A stretch of DNA of 64,000 nucleotides from G963677085 sp963677085 (GCA_963677085.2 CAXXFH010000004.1:4216001-4280000), one strand, 5' to 3'. Counted from the first letter of the stretch, positions 34,351 to 43,272 are shown. Notes: a model not told the origin generated them from the letters alone. Made by a program: numbers and translations.

Positions 34351-35109
34351 CTATTTGTTGCACGAACGAAGCATCGTGCGGCAGCCGTGTATCAGCATGC
34401 CCGTATCGAGGCCACAGGCGACAAAACAGAACCCTTCGGCCACGCGTTGCCGTACTTGCTGCGGGTCGATGGGAACCACGTGAATACCGGCCGCCACGCC
34501 GTGGGCACGGCATGCTCCGAGAATACGCTGCTGGGCTGCGACTACCTCGGGATCGTTCAACTCGCCCGCTTTGCCCAGCGATGCCGAGAGGTCGTAGGGC
34601 CCGATAAACGTGGCGTCGATGCCCGGGGTTTGGAGAATGGCATCCACGTTTTCCACGGCATCCACGTGTTCGAGCATTACCACCACGATCACGCGCTGGT
34701 TGTGTTCGCGATAGTAGGTCTCGAAGTTGCGACCGAAATCGGTGGCACGGCAAAGCGAAGCCCCGCGGGTTCCTTCCGGCGGAAATTTGGCCATCGCCAC
34801 GGCCTGTTGGGCCTGTTCGGGCGTATTGACCGAAGGCACGATAATGCCCGTGGCTCCAGCGTCGAGCACCAACTTTGCCAAGTGCGGATCGCAGCAGGGA
34901 AGTCGGGCCAGCAGATCGCAGGACGTACCTTTCAGTGCCAGGGCGATCTCCTGGAACGTCCGGATATCGGTCGCCGTGTGTTCCATGTCGACTGCCAGCC
35001 AATCGAACCCTTCGCCGGCAAGGACTTCGGCCACCACGGGATGGCCAATCATGATCCATCCGCCGAGCGTGGGCTGGTTGCTCTGCAGCCGCTTCTTGGT
35101 ACGTCCCAT
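34351..35109 (-). CDS. HpcH/HpaI-family class II aldolase
   Basis: A 252-residue metal-dependent pyruvate-type aldolase. Conserved blocks are D-W-L-A-V-D-M-E-H near residue 36, the catalytic Arg in LLARLP near 68, the FPPEGTRGAS loop near 108, a metal-ligand Glu in VVVMLEHVDAV near 145 and a metal-ligand Asp in FIGPYDLSASLG near 170. Relatives cleave 4-hydroxy-2-oxo acids such as 2-keto-3-deoxy-L-rhamnonate to pyruvate plus an aldehyde; the substrate is not determinable. It is divergent from a GntR/FadR-type regulator, which probably controls it. The length is typical. Confidence 0.9.
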   Translation of the reverse strand: MGRTKKRLQSNQPTLGGWIMIGHPVVAEVLAGEGFDWLAVDMEHTATDIRTFQEIALALKGTSCDLLARLPCCDPHLAKLVLDAGATGIIVPSVNTPEQAQQAVAMAKFPPEGTRGASLCRATDFGRNFETYYREHNQRVIVVVMLEHVDAVENVDAILQTPGIDATFIGPYDLSASLGKAGELNDPEVVAAQQRILGACRAHGVAAGIHVVPIDPQQVRQRVAEGFCFVACGLDTGMLIHGCRTMLRSCNK

Positions 35110-35535
35110 CGATGTACGTCTCCCCGGAGGGTGTATGTGTCACCCAAGACCTTGGCAGTGGGGCGGCAGTCTTCTCGGTCTTATGGGTGGTTTCATTTCG
35201 TCGCCATCGTAGCCCCCCGCTTGGCCACTAATAGCAGGGATTGCCGGGCGCGCCGGTGGTCGCGGTTCCTTGAAATACGGCCCAACAACGTTTTTACTAG
35301 CCCCACGTTCGTCGTTCCTACCCCCTCGCTCTACCCGCTGCCCATTGACCCGCCACCCATTGATTCACCGCACTCGATCCGGTACGCTATCAGGTGGTAC
35401 ATGAAGTGTCAACAGTGGCGATTCGCCTGCTAGCGGCGCGCCGGATTGTCTGCTCAAGACATTTTGGGAGAACGATTTAGCTCGCTACTGTGATGTGGTG
35501 TCAGAGGTAGATGCGGAAAGGGCCTGAGGTTTGGA
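35110..35535. other. Divergent control region of aldolase and GntR regulator
   Basis: 426 bases that should contain both promoters. No clear operator palindrome was recognised by eye. Confidence 0.45.
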
Positions 35536-36252
35536 ATGGCAAACTATCGTTTTGAGAATGCTCAGTCGGATGCCCAGGGGAAAGACGAACCGGCCGCCAC
35601 GTTGACCCAACGGATCTACGACACCTTGCTCGAAGAAATCGTCTCGGGCGATCTACGGCCCGGCGACCGCTTGGTACGACGAACGCTGAGCCAACGTCTC
35701 GGGGTAAGTCCCATGCCGGTGACCGAGGCTCTTCTGCGGCTCGAAGTAGACGGCCTGGTTGAGAGTCGGCCGCTGTACGGTTGCCGTGTGCCGCCGCTGA
35801 CAGCCGAACGTCTTCAAAACGACGAGGTTCTCCGCGAAGCCATCGAGTGTCAAGCCGCGCGGCTGTGTGCTGCCAACGCCTCGGAAGAAGATTTGGCCAA
35901 GCTGCTGGCGAAGGCCAAAATGGTCGATCGCATGGTCAGTCAGGGGAATCCGAATTCCAAGATCGGGATGCAGGCCCACTTCGAATTTCATCACGACGTG
36001 GCGGAATTCTCCGGTTTCGCCGGCTTGGCCGAAGAACTTCGGCGCCTGTGGTTCCGTCGGCTGATGCGTTTGAACTGGCTGAAGGCCGTGCAATTCAAAC
36101 GACCGCCGAAAGATTGGCATCAACAACTGCTCGCCGCGTTGGAAACTCGCGATTCTGAATTGGCCGAGCGGAAGATGCGAGAGCACGTGCAATTCGGCAC
36201 CGAAGACGACCGCCAAGCGCTGGAGGAACTGCTTCAGGACAAGTCTTCCTAG
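35536..36252 (+). CDS. GntR-family transcriptional regulator, FadR/FCD subfamily
   Basis: 238 residues. A winged helix-turn-helix occupies about 22-90 (IYDTLLEEIVSGDLRPGDRL, LSQRLGVSPMPVTEALLRL, DGLVESRP). A C-terminal all-helical FCD-type domain follows, with metal/ligand residues suggested by the H-F-E-F-H-H segment near 150 and an R-E-H near 215. Such regulators bind sugar acids or similar metabolites, and the divergent aldolase gene is the likely target. GAGG precedes the ATG. The TAG stop codon is part of the CTAGTGCT end of a repeat element, so the original C-terminus may have been different. Confidence 0.9.
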   Translation: MANYRFENAQSDAQGKDEPAATLTQRIYDTLLEEIVSGDLRPGDRLVRRTLSQRLGVSPMPVTEALLRLEVDGLVESRPLYGCRVPPLTAERLQNDEVLREAIECQAARLCAANASEEDLAKLLAKAKMVDRMVSQGNPNSKIGMQAHFEFHHDVAEFSGFAGLAEELRRLWFRRLMRLNWLKAVQFKRPPKDWHQQLLAALETRDSELAERKMREHVQFGTEDDRQALEELLQDKSS

Positions 36253-36375
36253 TGCTCCGTCAAGCTTGAAATAATGGGGTTGGTGCCACTGGCTGCTTGT
36301 CACAATCCCGTTTGGCACGAAATGCTTGTCAGCCAATGCCGAACACGGGCATGCTTTTCTGCCCGCGATACACGT
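36249..36375 (+). repeat. MITE-like family A element, rearranged copy
   Basis: It starts CTAGTGCTCCGTCAAGCTT, then GGTTGGTGCCACTGGCTGC, matching the outer end and core of the element at 63816-63936 in reverse. About 30 bases are inserted in the middle, and the right end has lost the matching terminus. Its first TAG serves as the stop codon of the GntR gene. Confidence 0.65.
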
Positions 36376-36382
36376 TCGCACC

Positions 36383-36428
36383 AGAAAAAAACTCGCCACG
36401 GTTTGCTCGGCTGAGGCAAACCGTGGCG
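36383..36428 (-). terminator. Intrinsic terminator of glgB
   Basis: CGCCACGGTTTGC pairs perfectly with GCAAACCGTGGCG over 13 bases. On the minus strand it is followed by AG and seven T residues. It lies 57 bases after the glgB stop. Confidence 0.9.
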
Positions 36429-36485
36429 TTGCTCTTCTCTGATTTCCGAATCGTTCGAGGCCCTATTCGCCCTGGCGGCTCATTT

Positions 36486-38699
36486 CTAGCGTCGTGGTTT
36501 CAGCACCATGGTGGCCAGCGGTGGCAGGGTGAGTAAGATCGAGGCCGGACGGCCATGGCTTTCGTCCGCCGTGGCCATCACTCCGGGTCCATTGCCCACG
36601 TTTCCGCCAGCATAAAAGCTGGAATCGCTGTTGAAGATCTCTTCATACCAGCAAGCCTCGGGCACTCCCAGTTTGAAATCGGTTCGCGGGACCGGGGTGA
36701 AGTTCGAGCAGACCACAACGTAGTCCTCGGGATCCTTTGCCCGACGGATGTAGCTCAGCGTGCTATCTTCCCAGTCGTGGCAGTCGACCCACTCGAAGCC
36801 GGCGCCATCGAAGTCGAGTTCGTAGAGGGCCTTTTCCCGGCGATACAACCGGTTCAAATCCCCCAGACATTTCTGCAATCCCTGGTGCGAATCCCATTGC
36901 AGGAGATCCCACTGCAGGCTGTTGTCGAAATCCCATTCGTTCCACTGCCCAAAATCGCTACCCATAAAGAGCAACTTCTTGCCCGGGTGGGTCCACATGT
37001 AACTGTAGAGCAAACGCATGTTGGCGAACTTCTGCCAAAGATCACCGGGCACTTGATCCATCAGCGAACCCTTCATGTGGACGACCTCGTCGTGCGACAA
37101 GGGCAACACGAAGTTCTCGTGGAAGGCATAGATCAAGCTGAAAGTCAACTCGTCGTGGTGGTATTTCCGGTGGATCGGCTCGTGGCCAATGTAGCCGAGC
37201 GTGTCGTTCATCCAGCCCATATTCCACTTCAGGCTGAATCCCAGGCCGCCCAAATACGTGGGCCGCGACACGCCGGGCCAAGCCGTCGATTCCTCGGCAA
37301 TGGTCAACACGCCGGGATGCTGCAAATGGACCTGTTCGTTGAGTTCCTTGATGAAGCCGATGGCCGCTAGATTTTCACGTCCTCCGAACTCGTTGGGTAC
37401 CCAGTCGCCGTCTTCGCGGCTGTAGTCGAGGTACAGCATCGACGCCACGGCGTCGACCCGCACGCCGTCGATGTGGTACTTGTCCATCCAGAACAGGGCG
37501 TTGGAAACCAGGTAGTTGCGGACTTCGTGACGCCCGTAGTTGTAGATCAGCGTTCCCCAGTCGCGATGTTCGCCCTGCCGGGGATCGGCATGCTCGTAGA
37601 GGGCCGTGCCGTCGAAGCGTCCCAGGCCGTGGCCGTCGCGGGGGAAGTGGGCCGGAACCCAGTCGAGCACCACGCCGATGTCGTTCTGATGACACAAATC
37701 GACGAAGTACATGAAGTCGTGCGGCGTGCCATAGCGGGCCGTGGCGGCGAAGCAGCCCACGGGCTGGTAACCCCAACTGGCCGTCAACGGGTGTTCGCTT
37801 ACCGGCATCAGCTCGATGTGCGTGTAACCCATCTCGTTGACGTAGTCGACCAATTGATGGGCAAGTTCGCGGTAGCTGAGCCAGCGATGGGGGTCGTCGC
37901 CGGGCCGCTTCCAACTACCCAAGTGCACCTCGTAGAACGACAAAGGTTGCTTGAGCCAATCGGTCTCCGCACGGCGGACCATCCAAGGAGAATCGTGCCA
38001 GTGGTAACGTTGCAGGTCGACCACCTTCGACGCGGTCCGTGGCGGACACTCCGCGGCGAATCCCATCGGGTCCGCCTTTTCGAAGACGTGGTCGTGGTGC
38101 CGAATCTGGAACTTGTAAAGCGTGCCTTCTCCTAAGCCAGGCACGAACAACTCCCAAAATCCACTGGGAATGTGTTTTCGCATCGGATGCCGGCGAGCGT
38201 CCCAGGCATTGAAGTCGCCCACCACACTCACGCTGGTGGCGTTGGGGGCCCAAACGGCAAAGTTCACACCATCGACCCCGTCGATGGTTCGCAATTGCGC
38301 GCCCAACTTGCTGTAACACTGCCAGTGCGTTCCTTCATTGAGCAAATGAAGGTCGTAATCGGTCAGCAAGTGTGGGAACGAATACGGATCGTGCATGATG
38401 GCTCTCTTTCCTCCCTCGTCGGAGGTTCGAATCAGGTAGCGCGAGGTCTCAGCACCTTCGGAATAGGGGCAAATCGCCTCAAACAACCCTGCCGGATGGA
38501 TTTTTCGCATCGGCCGCGACGATTCACCGTGCGACGGATCGATCACCCACGCTCGGGTCGAGTCGGGCAAAAACGCTCGCACCGCCATGGCGCGACGTCC
38601 CGCATGATTCACCTCGTGCGGCCCCAACACCTCAAAGGGGTTCTCGTGACGCCCTTCAATCAGTTGCCCAATACTCTGAAGTCCAACGCTGGTTTTCAC
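36486..38699 (-). CDS. glgB: 1,4-alpha-glucan branching enzyme GlgB
   Basis: 737 residues, the usual length. An N-terminal N1 domain and CBM48 (GVNFAVWAPNATSVSVVGDF, about 130-150) precede the GH13 barrel. Catalytic residues are the nucleophile Asp near 416 (DGVRVDAVASMLYLDY), the acid Glu in T-I-A-E-E-S near 470, and the transition-state Asp in LPLSHDEVVH near 540. The enzyme makes alpha-1,6 branches in glycogen. The start is GTG, chosen because AAGGAGG lies 5 bases upstream and KTSVGLQSIGQLIEG follows; the longer frame upstream is non-homologous. It has its own strong terminator. The RNase H-like gene 61 bases upstream may be co-transcribed. No other glg genes are close. Confidence 0.96.
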   Translation of the reverse strand: MKTSVGLQSIGQLIEGRHENPFEVLGPHEVNHAGRRAMAVRAFLPDSTRAWVIDPSHGESSRPMRKIHPAGLFEAICPYSEGAETSRYLIRTSDEGGKRAIMHDPYSFPHLLTDYDLHLLNEGTHWQCYSKLGAQLRTIDGVDGVNFAVWAPNATSVSVVGDFNAWDARRHPMRKHIPSGFWELFVPGLGEGTLYKFQIRHHDHVFEKADPMGFAAECPPRTASKVVDLQRYHWHDSPWMVRRAETDWLKQPLSFYEVHLGSWKRPGDDPHRWLSYRELAHQLVDYVNEMGYTHIELMPVSEHPLTASWGYQPVGCFAATARYGTPHDFMYFVDLCHQNDIGVVLDWVPAHFPRDGHGLGRFDGTALYEHADPRQGEHRDWGTLIYNYGRHEVRNYLVSNALFWMDKYHIDGVRVDAVASMLYLDYSREDGDWVPNEFGGRENLAAIGFIKELNEQVHLQHPGVLTIAEESTAWPGVSRPTYLGGLGFSLKWNMGWMNDTLGYIGHEPIHRKYHHDELTFSLIYAFHENFVLPLSHDEVVHMKGSLMDQVPGDLWQKFANMRLLYSYMWTHPGKKLLFMGSDFGQWNEWDFDNSLQWDLLQWDSHQGLQKCLGDLNRLYRREKALYELDFDGAGFEWVDCHDWEDSTLSYIRRAKDPEDYVVVCSNFTPVPRTDFKLGVPEACWYEEIFNSDSSFYAGGNVGNGPGVMATADESHGRPASILLTLPPLATMVLKPRR

Positions 38700-38760
38700 A
38701 AAAACCTCCTTGCAGACACTCCTCGTCAGTTCGTCCACTTGCCTCTTACACGGACACTGC

Positions 38761-39444
38761 CTATTCCGACGCGGTAGACCAATGCCATTTCGGCTCGCTG
38801 CCACAAGCAACTAGCCGACTGACGCAACGGCTCAAACGCGTAGCCGCGAAACCCCGGCGAATCGTTTCGGCCCAGCCGGCCGTCTTCGCCGCCAACGGTT
38901 GCCAGAAATCGACTACCTCGACCACGCGTTCGCTACGACCCGACACGGAGACCTTTTCTGCCGCGGCAGTAATTGGCTCCACGACCGGCAGGCCGCCACA
39001 CTCCTCGGCTTGGGCCGGCTCGTGAGCCAACCGTCCGACCGGCTGATGGGCCGGATCAACCCGAAACGTGCGACACTCCACCTGGTGAAATCGTAACGCC
39101 CGATCAAACCGCTGCCAAAGATCGTGGTTTTTCACGGGCACCATTTCTCCGAAGTATTCCCAGCGCCAGCCGTTCTCGCGCCAGGCCGTCAGCCCATATC
39201 GCATCCCGCGACGCACGTACGGGCTGCACTCGATCAGCGAGACCCGGCAGGGCCCATCGAGCGATTCCAACGCACGCACCACGGTGAGCAGTTCCAAGCG
39301 GTCCCCTCGGACTTTCGGTTCGTCGTCGGCCACCTCGATGTCGTTGCTGCCGTCGAGGGCCCGAAACCGAAACCACCATCGGCCTGGCTTATCGTTCTCG
39401 CTCGACCTGCAGCGAAGAATGTAATGCGGCTTCGAAATACTCAT
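38761..39444 (-). CDS. RNase H-fold protein, probably catalytically degenerate
   Basis: 227 residues. Residues about 15-135 follow the RNase HI pattern: R-G-D-R-L-E-L-L-T-V-V-R-A-L-E-S-L (helix A with its Glu), SLIECSPYVRRGMRYGLTAW and NGWRWEYFGEMVPVKNHDLWQRF (the W-K-N-x-D-L-W region). The D-S-x-Y-V position that should carry the second catalytic Asp reads E-C-S-P-Y-V, and the first-strand D-G-S is not apparent, so hydrolysis of RNA-DNA hybrids is doubtful. The C-terminal 90 residues are unrecognised. The ATG 4 codons into the open frame is preferred over the TTG before it. It lies directly upstream of glgB. Confidence 0.75.
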   Translation of the reverse strand: MSISKPHYILRCRSSENDKPGRWWFRFRALDGSNDIEVADDEPKVRGDRLELLTVVRALESLDGPCRVSLIECSPYVRRGMRYGLTAWRENGWRWEYFGEMVPVKNHDLWQRFDRALRFHQVECRTFRVDPAHQPVGRLAHEPAQAEECGGLPVVEPITAAAEKVSVSGRSERVVEVVDFWQPLAAKTAGWAETIRRGFAATRLSRCVSRLVACGSEPKWHWSTASE

Positions 39445-40017
39445 CGGGAATTCCAAATCCGTGCTATGGGAAACTTACGCACGACAGCAAAAGCGGTAAA
39501 ACTAGCGAAGAACTACGGGCAAGCGGTGGCCGGTTAATCTTGCATATAGTTCCTCGTCGCGCCACAGCCGTCAACCGCTCCCCCCCTTACATTTTGTCAA
39601 AAGCCATCATAACATGTTTTTTGACAGGCGGTTGTGTTTGATGGTTCGCGATGTCTCGTCGCCCAACGCGTCAAAAGTCCTGACATCGGCAAAGCGAACC
39701 CTCCTGCGGCATCCTAGCTTATCGGTAGCCACGACCTAGGTTGTCCAGTTTATCTAGCCGTGCCAGATTAACTTTCGGGCACCGTGGGCTGGCAAGCATC
39801 AACCTCCAGCCGTGCACACTCCAAGTCCACGGGTTGCAGTCCGTGGGGCGTCATGCACTACGTACAAGCAACCACTGCAAACCGGTTGTCAGCGATGAGT
39901 TTGCGGAGTGCGTGCTGCTCTTGGTTTGCCCCGGCGCGCCAAGTCGTCGGGGTTGCCTTGGCAATCAGAGGGCGTTCAGAGAGGAAACACCCAACCAATC
40001 GTCACCCGGTTGGGCTG
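39445..40017. other. Intergenic region with inverted repeat
   Basis: 573 bases without a gene. An inverted repeat TGTCAAAA/TTTTGACA lies at 39595-39626, and a palindrome-like CCACGGGTTGCAGTCCGTGG near 39823-39842, related in style to the one at 44241. Nothing else is recognised. Confidence 0.5.
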
Positions 40018-40488
40018 TTACCAGAGTTTCAGACGCAGCAAGCTGACGATCTCGCTCTTGTCGAGATCGAGGAACGTGGGCAGGCTATTCTGCTGCTGCT
40101 TGGCCCGGTCCATCAGGGCACCGATGTGTGCCACCGGGTAGATTACGGCGATTTCGTCGTAGGGCACGGCCGCCAACGGGATGCTCCGGCCATAGATTTC
40201 GCTCTGCACGGCCCCGTGGCTTGACCCGTCTTCTTGTGTACCCAGGACGATCTCTTCGAGAAACTCGCTGAAATCGTGAATCGCCGGCCGGCTGCTCGCC
40301 GTGGGCGACGAGCGCAACTCGACGAGGTGGGCGTTCAACAGCACGCAGATGTCGCCGAAATCGTCGTTCAACGCCGCATTGTAATAACCGGCACATCCAT
40401 ACCCGCTGCGTAACAGAAAAGCCACGGGCACGTAGTCGCTGTTTTCCGAGGTAGCCCCAATCAGTCGCCCGAAGTCTTTGCGGTTCAT
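40018..40488 (-). CDS. Hypothetical protein
   Basis: A 156-residue soluble protein with no signal peptide, no membrane helices and no recognised domain. It begins MNRKDFGRLIGATSENSDY and has a hydrophobic core typical of a globular alpha/beta protein. GGAG precedes the ATG by about 11 bases. It stands alone at the left edge of the repeat-rich region. No function is proposed. Confidence 0.65.
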   Translation of the reverse strand: MNRKDFGRLIGATSENSDYVPVAFLLRSGYGCAGYYNAALNDDFGDICVLLNAHLVELRSSPTASSRPAIHDFSEFLEEIVLGTQEDGSSHGAVQSEIYGRSIPLAAVPYDEIAVIYPVAHIGALMDRAKQQQNSLPTFLDLDKSEIVSLLRLKLW

Positions 40489-40671
40489 CGTCGCCGGATC
40501 TCCATCTGCCGCGTTGCTGCGTTGTTGCAGAGCAACCGGCAGTGTATCAGAAGACGGCCCGGTTTCCAGACGGCTAACGGAATACTAACCACGGTCTACT
40601 ACCCGCTTCTCTCCTCGCCACAAAAAACACGAAAAGGCACAAAAATTAGCGCATGCGGGAGAGAAGATCGC

Positions 40672-40688
40672 CACTGGCTCTGCCAGTG
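40672..40688. repeat. REP-like hairpin CACTGGC-NNN-GCCAGTG
   Basis: Seven-base arms around a three-base loop. Seven related hairpins are visible between here and 52.2 kb, including those at 41616, 41752, 42624, 42907, 52056 and 52194. Confidence 0.75.
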
Positions 40689-40776
40689 CTGCGGTACGGT
40701 TGGCTTTCCATGGATGGTGTTTTCGTACGGAATCGGACCACGACCTGTTGACGATTCCGCCAGTTCCTAGGATCGA

Positions 40777-40861
40777 CCGAAAAATAACTTGCCGCTTTGC
40801 CGGGCCGTGCTTAGCGACGGTCCTCACGTTCTGCCCTGGAAAACGGTAAGTTATTTTTCGG
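40777..40861. repeat. 85-bp element bounded by an 18-bp inverted repeat
   Basis: CCGAAAAATAACTTGCCG and CGGTAAGTTATTTTTCGG pair over all 18 positions, with one mismatch that is a G-U wobble in RNA. The 49-base interior can fold again (CCGT/ACGG). It may be a tiny mobile element, a cruciform or an RNA hairpin. Confidence 0.6.
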
Positions 40862-40888
40862 CCGCCTCTTACCGAAAAGGCTCGTTTT

Positions 40889-41031
40889 GTTGCCTTCGGT
40901 TCGTAAGGGAAACAACCTTTTTGGCAAGATATAAGTGAGGGATAAATCGTCAATGGGCCGCCTCTCTTTTTGTCGCAACAGTACAATGGTACACTAGCCC
41001 CAACAAGGTACTGGCGAAGCCGGTGGTACTC
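40889..41031 (+). repeat. MITE-like family B element, left end missing
   Basis: It shares the core AAGGGAAACAA, CTTTTTGG, AATCGTCAATG and GTCGCAACA with 41611-41773 and ends in a diverged inverted REP hairpin (TACTGGCGAAGCCGGTGGTA). Confidence 0.6.
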
Positions 41032-41056
41032 AGCGAGAACGCAGGCGAGGGGCGTC

Positions 41057-41575
41057 ATGCAAAAAGAAAACCACTCTGAAGAATTGGGCAAGCAATTGGC
41101 CGCCGTGTGTGGCCTGTATTGCGAGGCGTGCTCATTGTTTATTGCCACCACGGAAGACCCTGAGCGGCTCAAGCGGCTTGCGGTACAACTCGGTTATTCG
41201 GAGGAAAAGACCAAGTGCCACGGGTGTCGGTCGGACAAAAGGCTGGCTTATTGCGAGCAATGCAAGATGTCGGCCTGCGCGGCCGAACGAGGCATCGACT
41301 TTTGCGGCGAGTGCGACGACTATCCTTGCGACGACCTGCGGCAGTTCCAATCAGCCATGCCTCATCGGGTCGAGCTCTGGAGCAATCTCGAACGAATCGA
41401 ATCGGTCGGCTATCGGCAATGGCTTCAGGAAATCCGAGGCCACTACACCTGCCCACGGTGTCAGACCATCAATTCCACGTACGATCTGAAATGTCGCAAG
41501 TGCGGCGAAGACCCCAGTTGTGATTACGTGGCCAAACACAGGCAGGTAATCGAACAGTATCTCAAGAGTCGATGA
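41057..41575 (+). CDS. DUF3795 cysteine-rich protein
   Basis: 172 residues with a Cys pattern typical of DUF3795: C-G-L-Y-C-E-A-C near residue 15, C-H-G-C near 54, Y-C-E-Q-C near 67, and F-C-G-E-C with Y-P-C near 85. A C-terminal zinc-ribbon-like pair (C-P-R-C and C-R-K-C) follows near 135-150. The Cys sets suggest metal binding, probably zinc or iron-sulfur; function is unknown. The ATG after GCGAGGGG is chosen; the in-frame upstream part lies inside a repeat element. Confidence 0.8.
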   Translation: MQKENHSEELGKQLAAVCGLYCEACSLFIATTEDPERLKRLAVQLGYSEEKTKCHGCRSDKRLAYCEQCKMSACAAERGIDFCGECDDYPCDDLRQFQSAMPHRVELWSNLERIESVGYRQWLQEIRGHYTCPRCQTINSTYDLKCRKCGEDPSCDYVAKHRQVIEQYLKSR

Positions 41576-41610
41576 TGCACAGTATTGTGACTCGGGCGGC
41601 GTAGTGGAAG

Positions 41611-41773
41611 TGTGCCACTGGCTCCGCCAGTGCTGCCTTGGGTCCCTAAGGGAAACAAGCTTTTTGGGCAAAACGTGCCCGAGAGATGAATCGTCAATGT
41701 GCCGCGTACTTTTTTTCGCAACAAGACAGTGGTACACCAATCCCAATGGAGCACTGGCAAAGCCAGTGGCACA
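41611..41773. repeat. MITE-like family B element, complete copy
   Basis: 163 bp with terminal inverted repeats TGTGCCACTGGC and GCCAGTGGCACA; each end is itself a hairpin. The interior has no coding capacity. A second partial copy lies at 40889-41031 and a third diverged one begins at 42907. Confidence 0.7.
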
Positions 41774-41817
41774 CAACCTTACGCTCTTTGGCTAGTGTCA
41801 TCCCACCGGAGAATCGT

Positions 41818-42525
41818 ATGACGCATCGAGAAGATCACCTCAATTTCGTCGTGTCAAACTTTTCTTCCCTGGAAGAGCAACTTCGGTTGTGTATGGAATA
41901 TGTTCCGTACATTGAGCAAAATAAGTCCGTTGTCTCGCCGAAATTCATCCCCATTTTAATAGATGCGTGCAGTCTAATTGACTCGGCCTTCCGGTACCAG
42001 GTTTCGAATAAGGGACACCAGAACCTTAAGACGTTTGCGTCAGAGCACGAGGCCTATCTGCACCTGGCGAACGCTACGACTATCCTATTAGTGTCACCAA
42101 TTCAGTTATTGCGGCCATTTCGCGAGTGGCAGGATGCCGTGCCCGCATGGTGGCATGCGTACAACCAAGTCAAACATGATCGTGTCGGCAACTACGCAGC
42201 CGCCACATACACTCACATAGTGACGGCCATGGCTGGCCTTCACCAGGTTCTTGCACGATCGCGAATATTCCACAGCGATCTCCTCAAGGCAGGATGGTTC
42301 AACGAGCACGATGCAGAGGGCCTGATGGACCTGCTCGCCGCCCGCGAGGCATGCTGCGGACCACCGGAACTCCCGGTTGAGTCAAGATTATTTGTCAGCG
42401 CAGTACGGTCTGATTTTGTCCAGTGGGGCATGAGTCCACCAGGCATAGAAGTCTGGAATTTCACTGAACGCGTGAAGAACTTCATCTTTGAGGATGAAAG
42501 TGTGCAAACTGTAGTTCCCGAATAA
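41818..42525 (+). CDS. Hypothetical protein, weakly HEPN-like
   Basis: 235 residues, soluble and mostly helical. A W-W-H-A-Y-N-Q-V-K-H-D-R segment near residue 115 resembles the helix motif of some HEPN-superfamily proteins, but this is a weak clue. The gene has lower GC and different codon use (more A/T third positions) than the surrounding housekeeping genes, which suggests transfer. The ATG follows GGAGAA; the in-frame upstream stretch belongs to the family B repeat. It sits among the other HEPN-type genes of this region. Confidence 0.6.
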   Translation: MTHREDHLNFVVSNFSSLEEQLRLCMEYVPYIEQNKSVVSPKFIPILIDACSLIDSAFRYQVSNKGHQNLKTFASEHEAYLHLANATTILLVSPIQLLRPFREWQDAVPAWWHAYNQVKHDRVGNYAAATYTHIVTAMAGLHQVLARSRIFHSDLLKAGWFNEHDAEGLMDLLAAREACCGPPELPVESRLFVSAVRSDFVQWGMSPPGIEVWNFTERVKNFIFEDESVQTVVPE

Positions 42526-42623
42526 TAATCGATTGCAGCCGATTGACGGGGCAGGTCGGTGCTGAAAGGAACGGTGTTTTCGATTGGCTGAGAGGCACTG
42601 TCGAAAGGCCGTGAAAAGAGTGC

Positions 42624-42640
42624 CACTGGCTTTGCCAGTG
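42624..42640. repeat. REP-like hairpin CACTGGC-TTT-GCCAGTG
   Basis: Perfect seven-base arms, same family as at 40672. Confidence 0.75.
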
Positions 42641-42691
42641 TTGTACTGCAATTGGTTTCCCAACTCAATCTGGAAATGATTCTGACGGTAG

Positions 42692-42864
42692 AGCCGCAGA
42701 TGGACACGGATGAACGCAGATAGGAAGGGATTCTGGTAGCGAACGACCTAACTGATGTAATCGGTTTTGCGAATCGCTTATTAAGCGGCGTGGTTCGTCG
42801 GGTGTTTCGGCTGCTCAAGTCGCTTTCTTTTTCTGGCGTTTATCTGCATTCATCTGCGGCTTTT
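42692..42864. repeat. Inverted repeat pair AGCCGCAGATG / CATCTGCGGCT
   Basis: The left arm spans 42692-42722 and the right 42841-42863. They match over about 23 bases except for a 10-base insertion (GACACGGATG) in the left arm. The 118 bases between have no evident gene. The ends of a small non-autonomous element are one explanation. Confidence 0.5.
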
Positions 42865-42906
42865 TCTGCCTTTCGTTTGAACATGGAGTCGTTGCAGTAC
42901 CAAGAA

Positions 42907-43087
42907 CATTGGCGGAGCCAGTGGCACGCTGCAATGCCATGCTCCGACAGTGCTGCTTTGGGAAAGGTAGCAGGACGCACTTCCCAGCAAAACGTATCGG
43001 AGAGTTGAGCCGTCAATGGATCGTTTCACATTTATTACGACAACGAAAGAATCGTCAGCGGGTAGTCCCGATAGCTCCGCTATCGGG
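42907..43087. repeat. Diverged family B copy and CGATAGC palindrome
   Basis: A REP hairpin with a C-A-T-T-G-G-C left arm (42907-42923) is followed by family B core remnants (GTCAATGG near 43011). At 43067-43087 CCCGATAGC and GCTATCGGG form a nine-base palindrome followed by GGTGCCGAAGGC, the same unit as in the large inverted repeat at 55017. Confidence 0.55.
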
Positions 43088-43272
43088 GTGCCGAAGGCAC
43101 ACGAAGTTTTCGGCATGGCATTGGTTTCACACCCAGGTGAAAACCCTTGCCCGAGAAGTGTCAAAAGTCAAGAGCTGACCCGGGTCCCCCAATCCCCTAG
43201 CGGTACTCACGGTTCACCGTTTTTGTGCCTTTTCGTGTTTCTTGTGGCCATCGCTGCCGCCGGTGAGTCTTG

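Larger units (their letters stand above)
40489..41056. other. Repeat-filled intergenic region
   Basis: 568 bases containing one REP-like hairpin, an 18-bp inverted repeat and a truncated copy of the family B repeat, each listed separately. No gene. Confidence 0.6.
42526..43272. other. Repeat-filled intergenic region
   Basis: 747 bases with four repeat structures listed separately and no convincing gene. Short open frames overlap the repeats. Confidence 0.55.

Noticed and set aside
34165..35433. A 422-codon rightward frame opposite the aldolase gene
   Set aside because: Antisense shadow; the aldolase motifs are on the other strand.
40970..41056. Upstream in-frame extension of the DUF3795 gene
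   Set aside because: The codons lie in a repeat element, and a Shine-Dalgarno with ATG at 41057 marks the real start.
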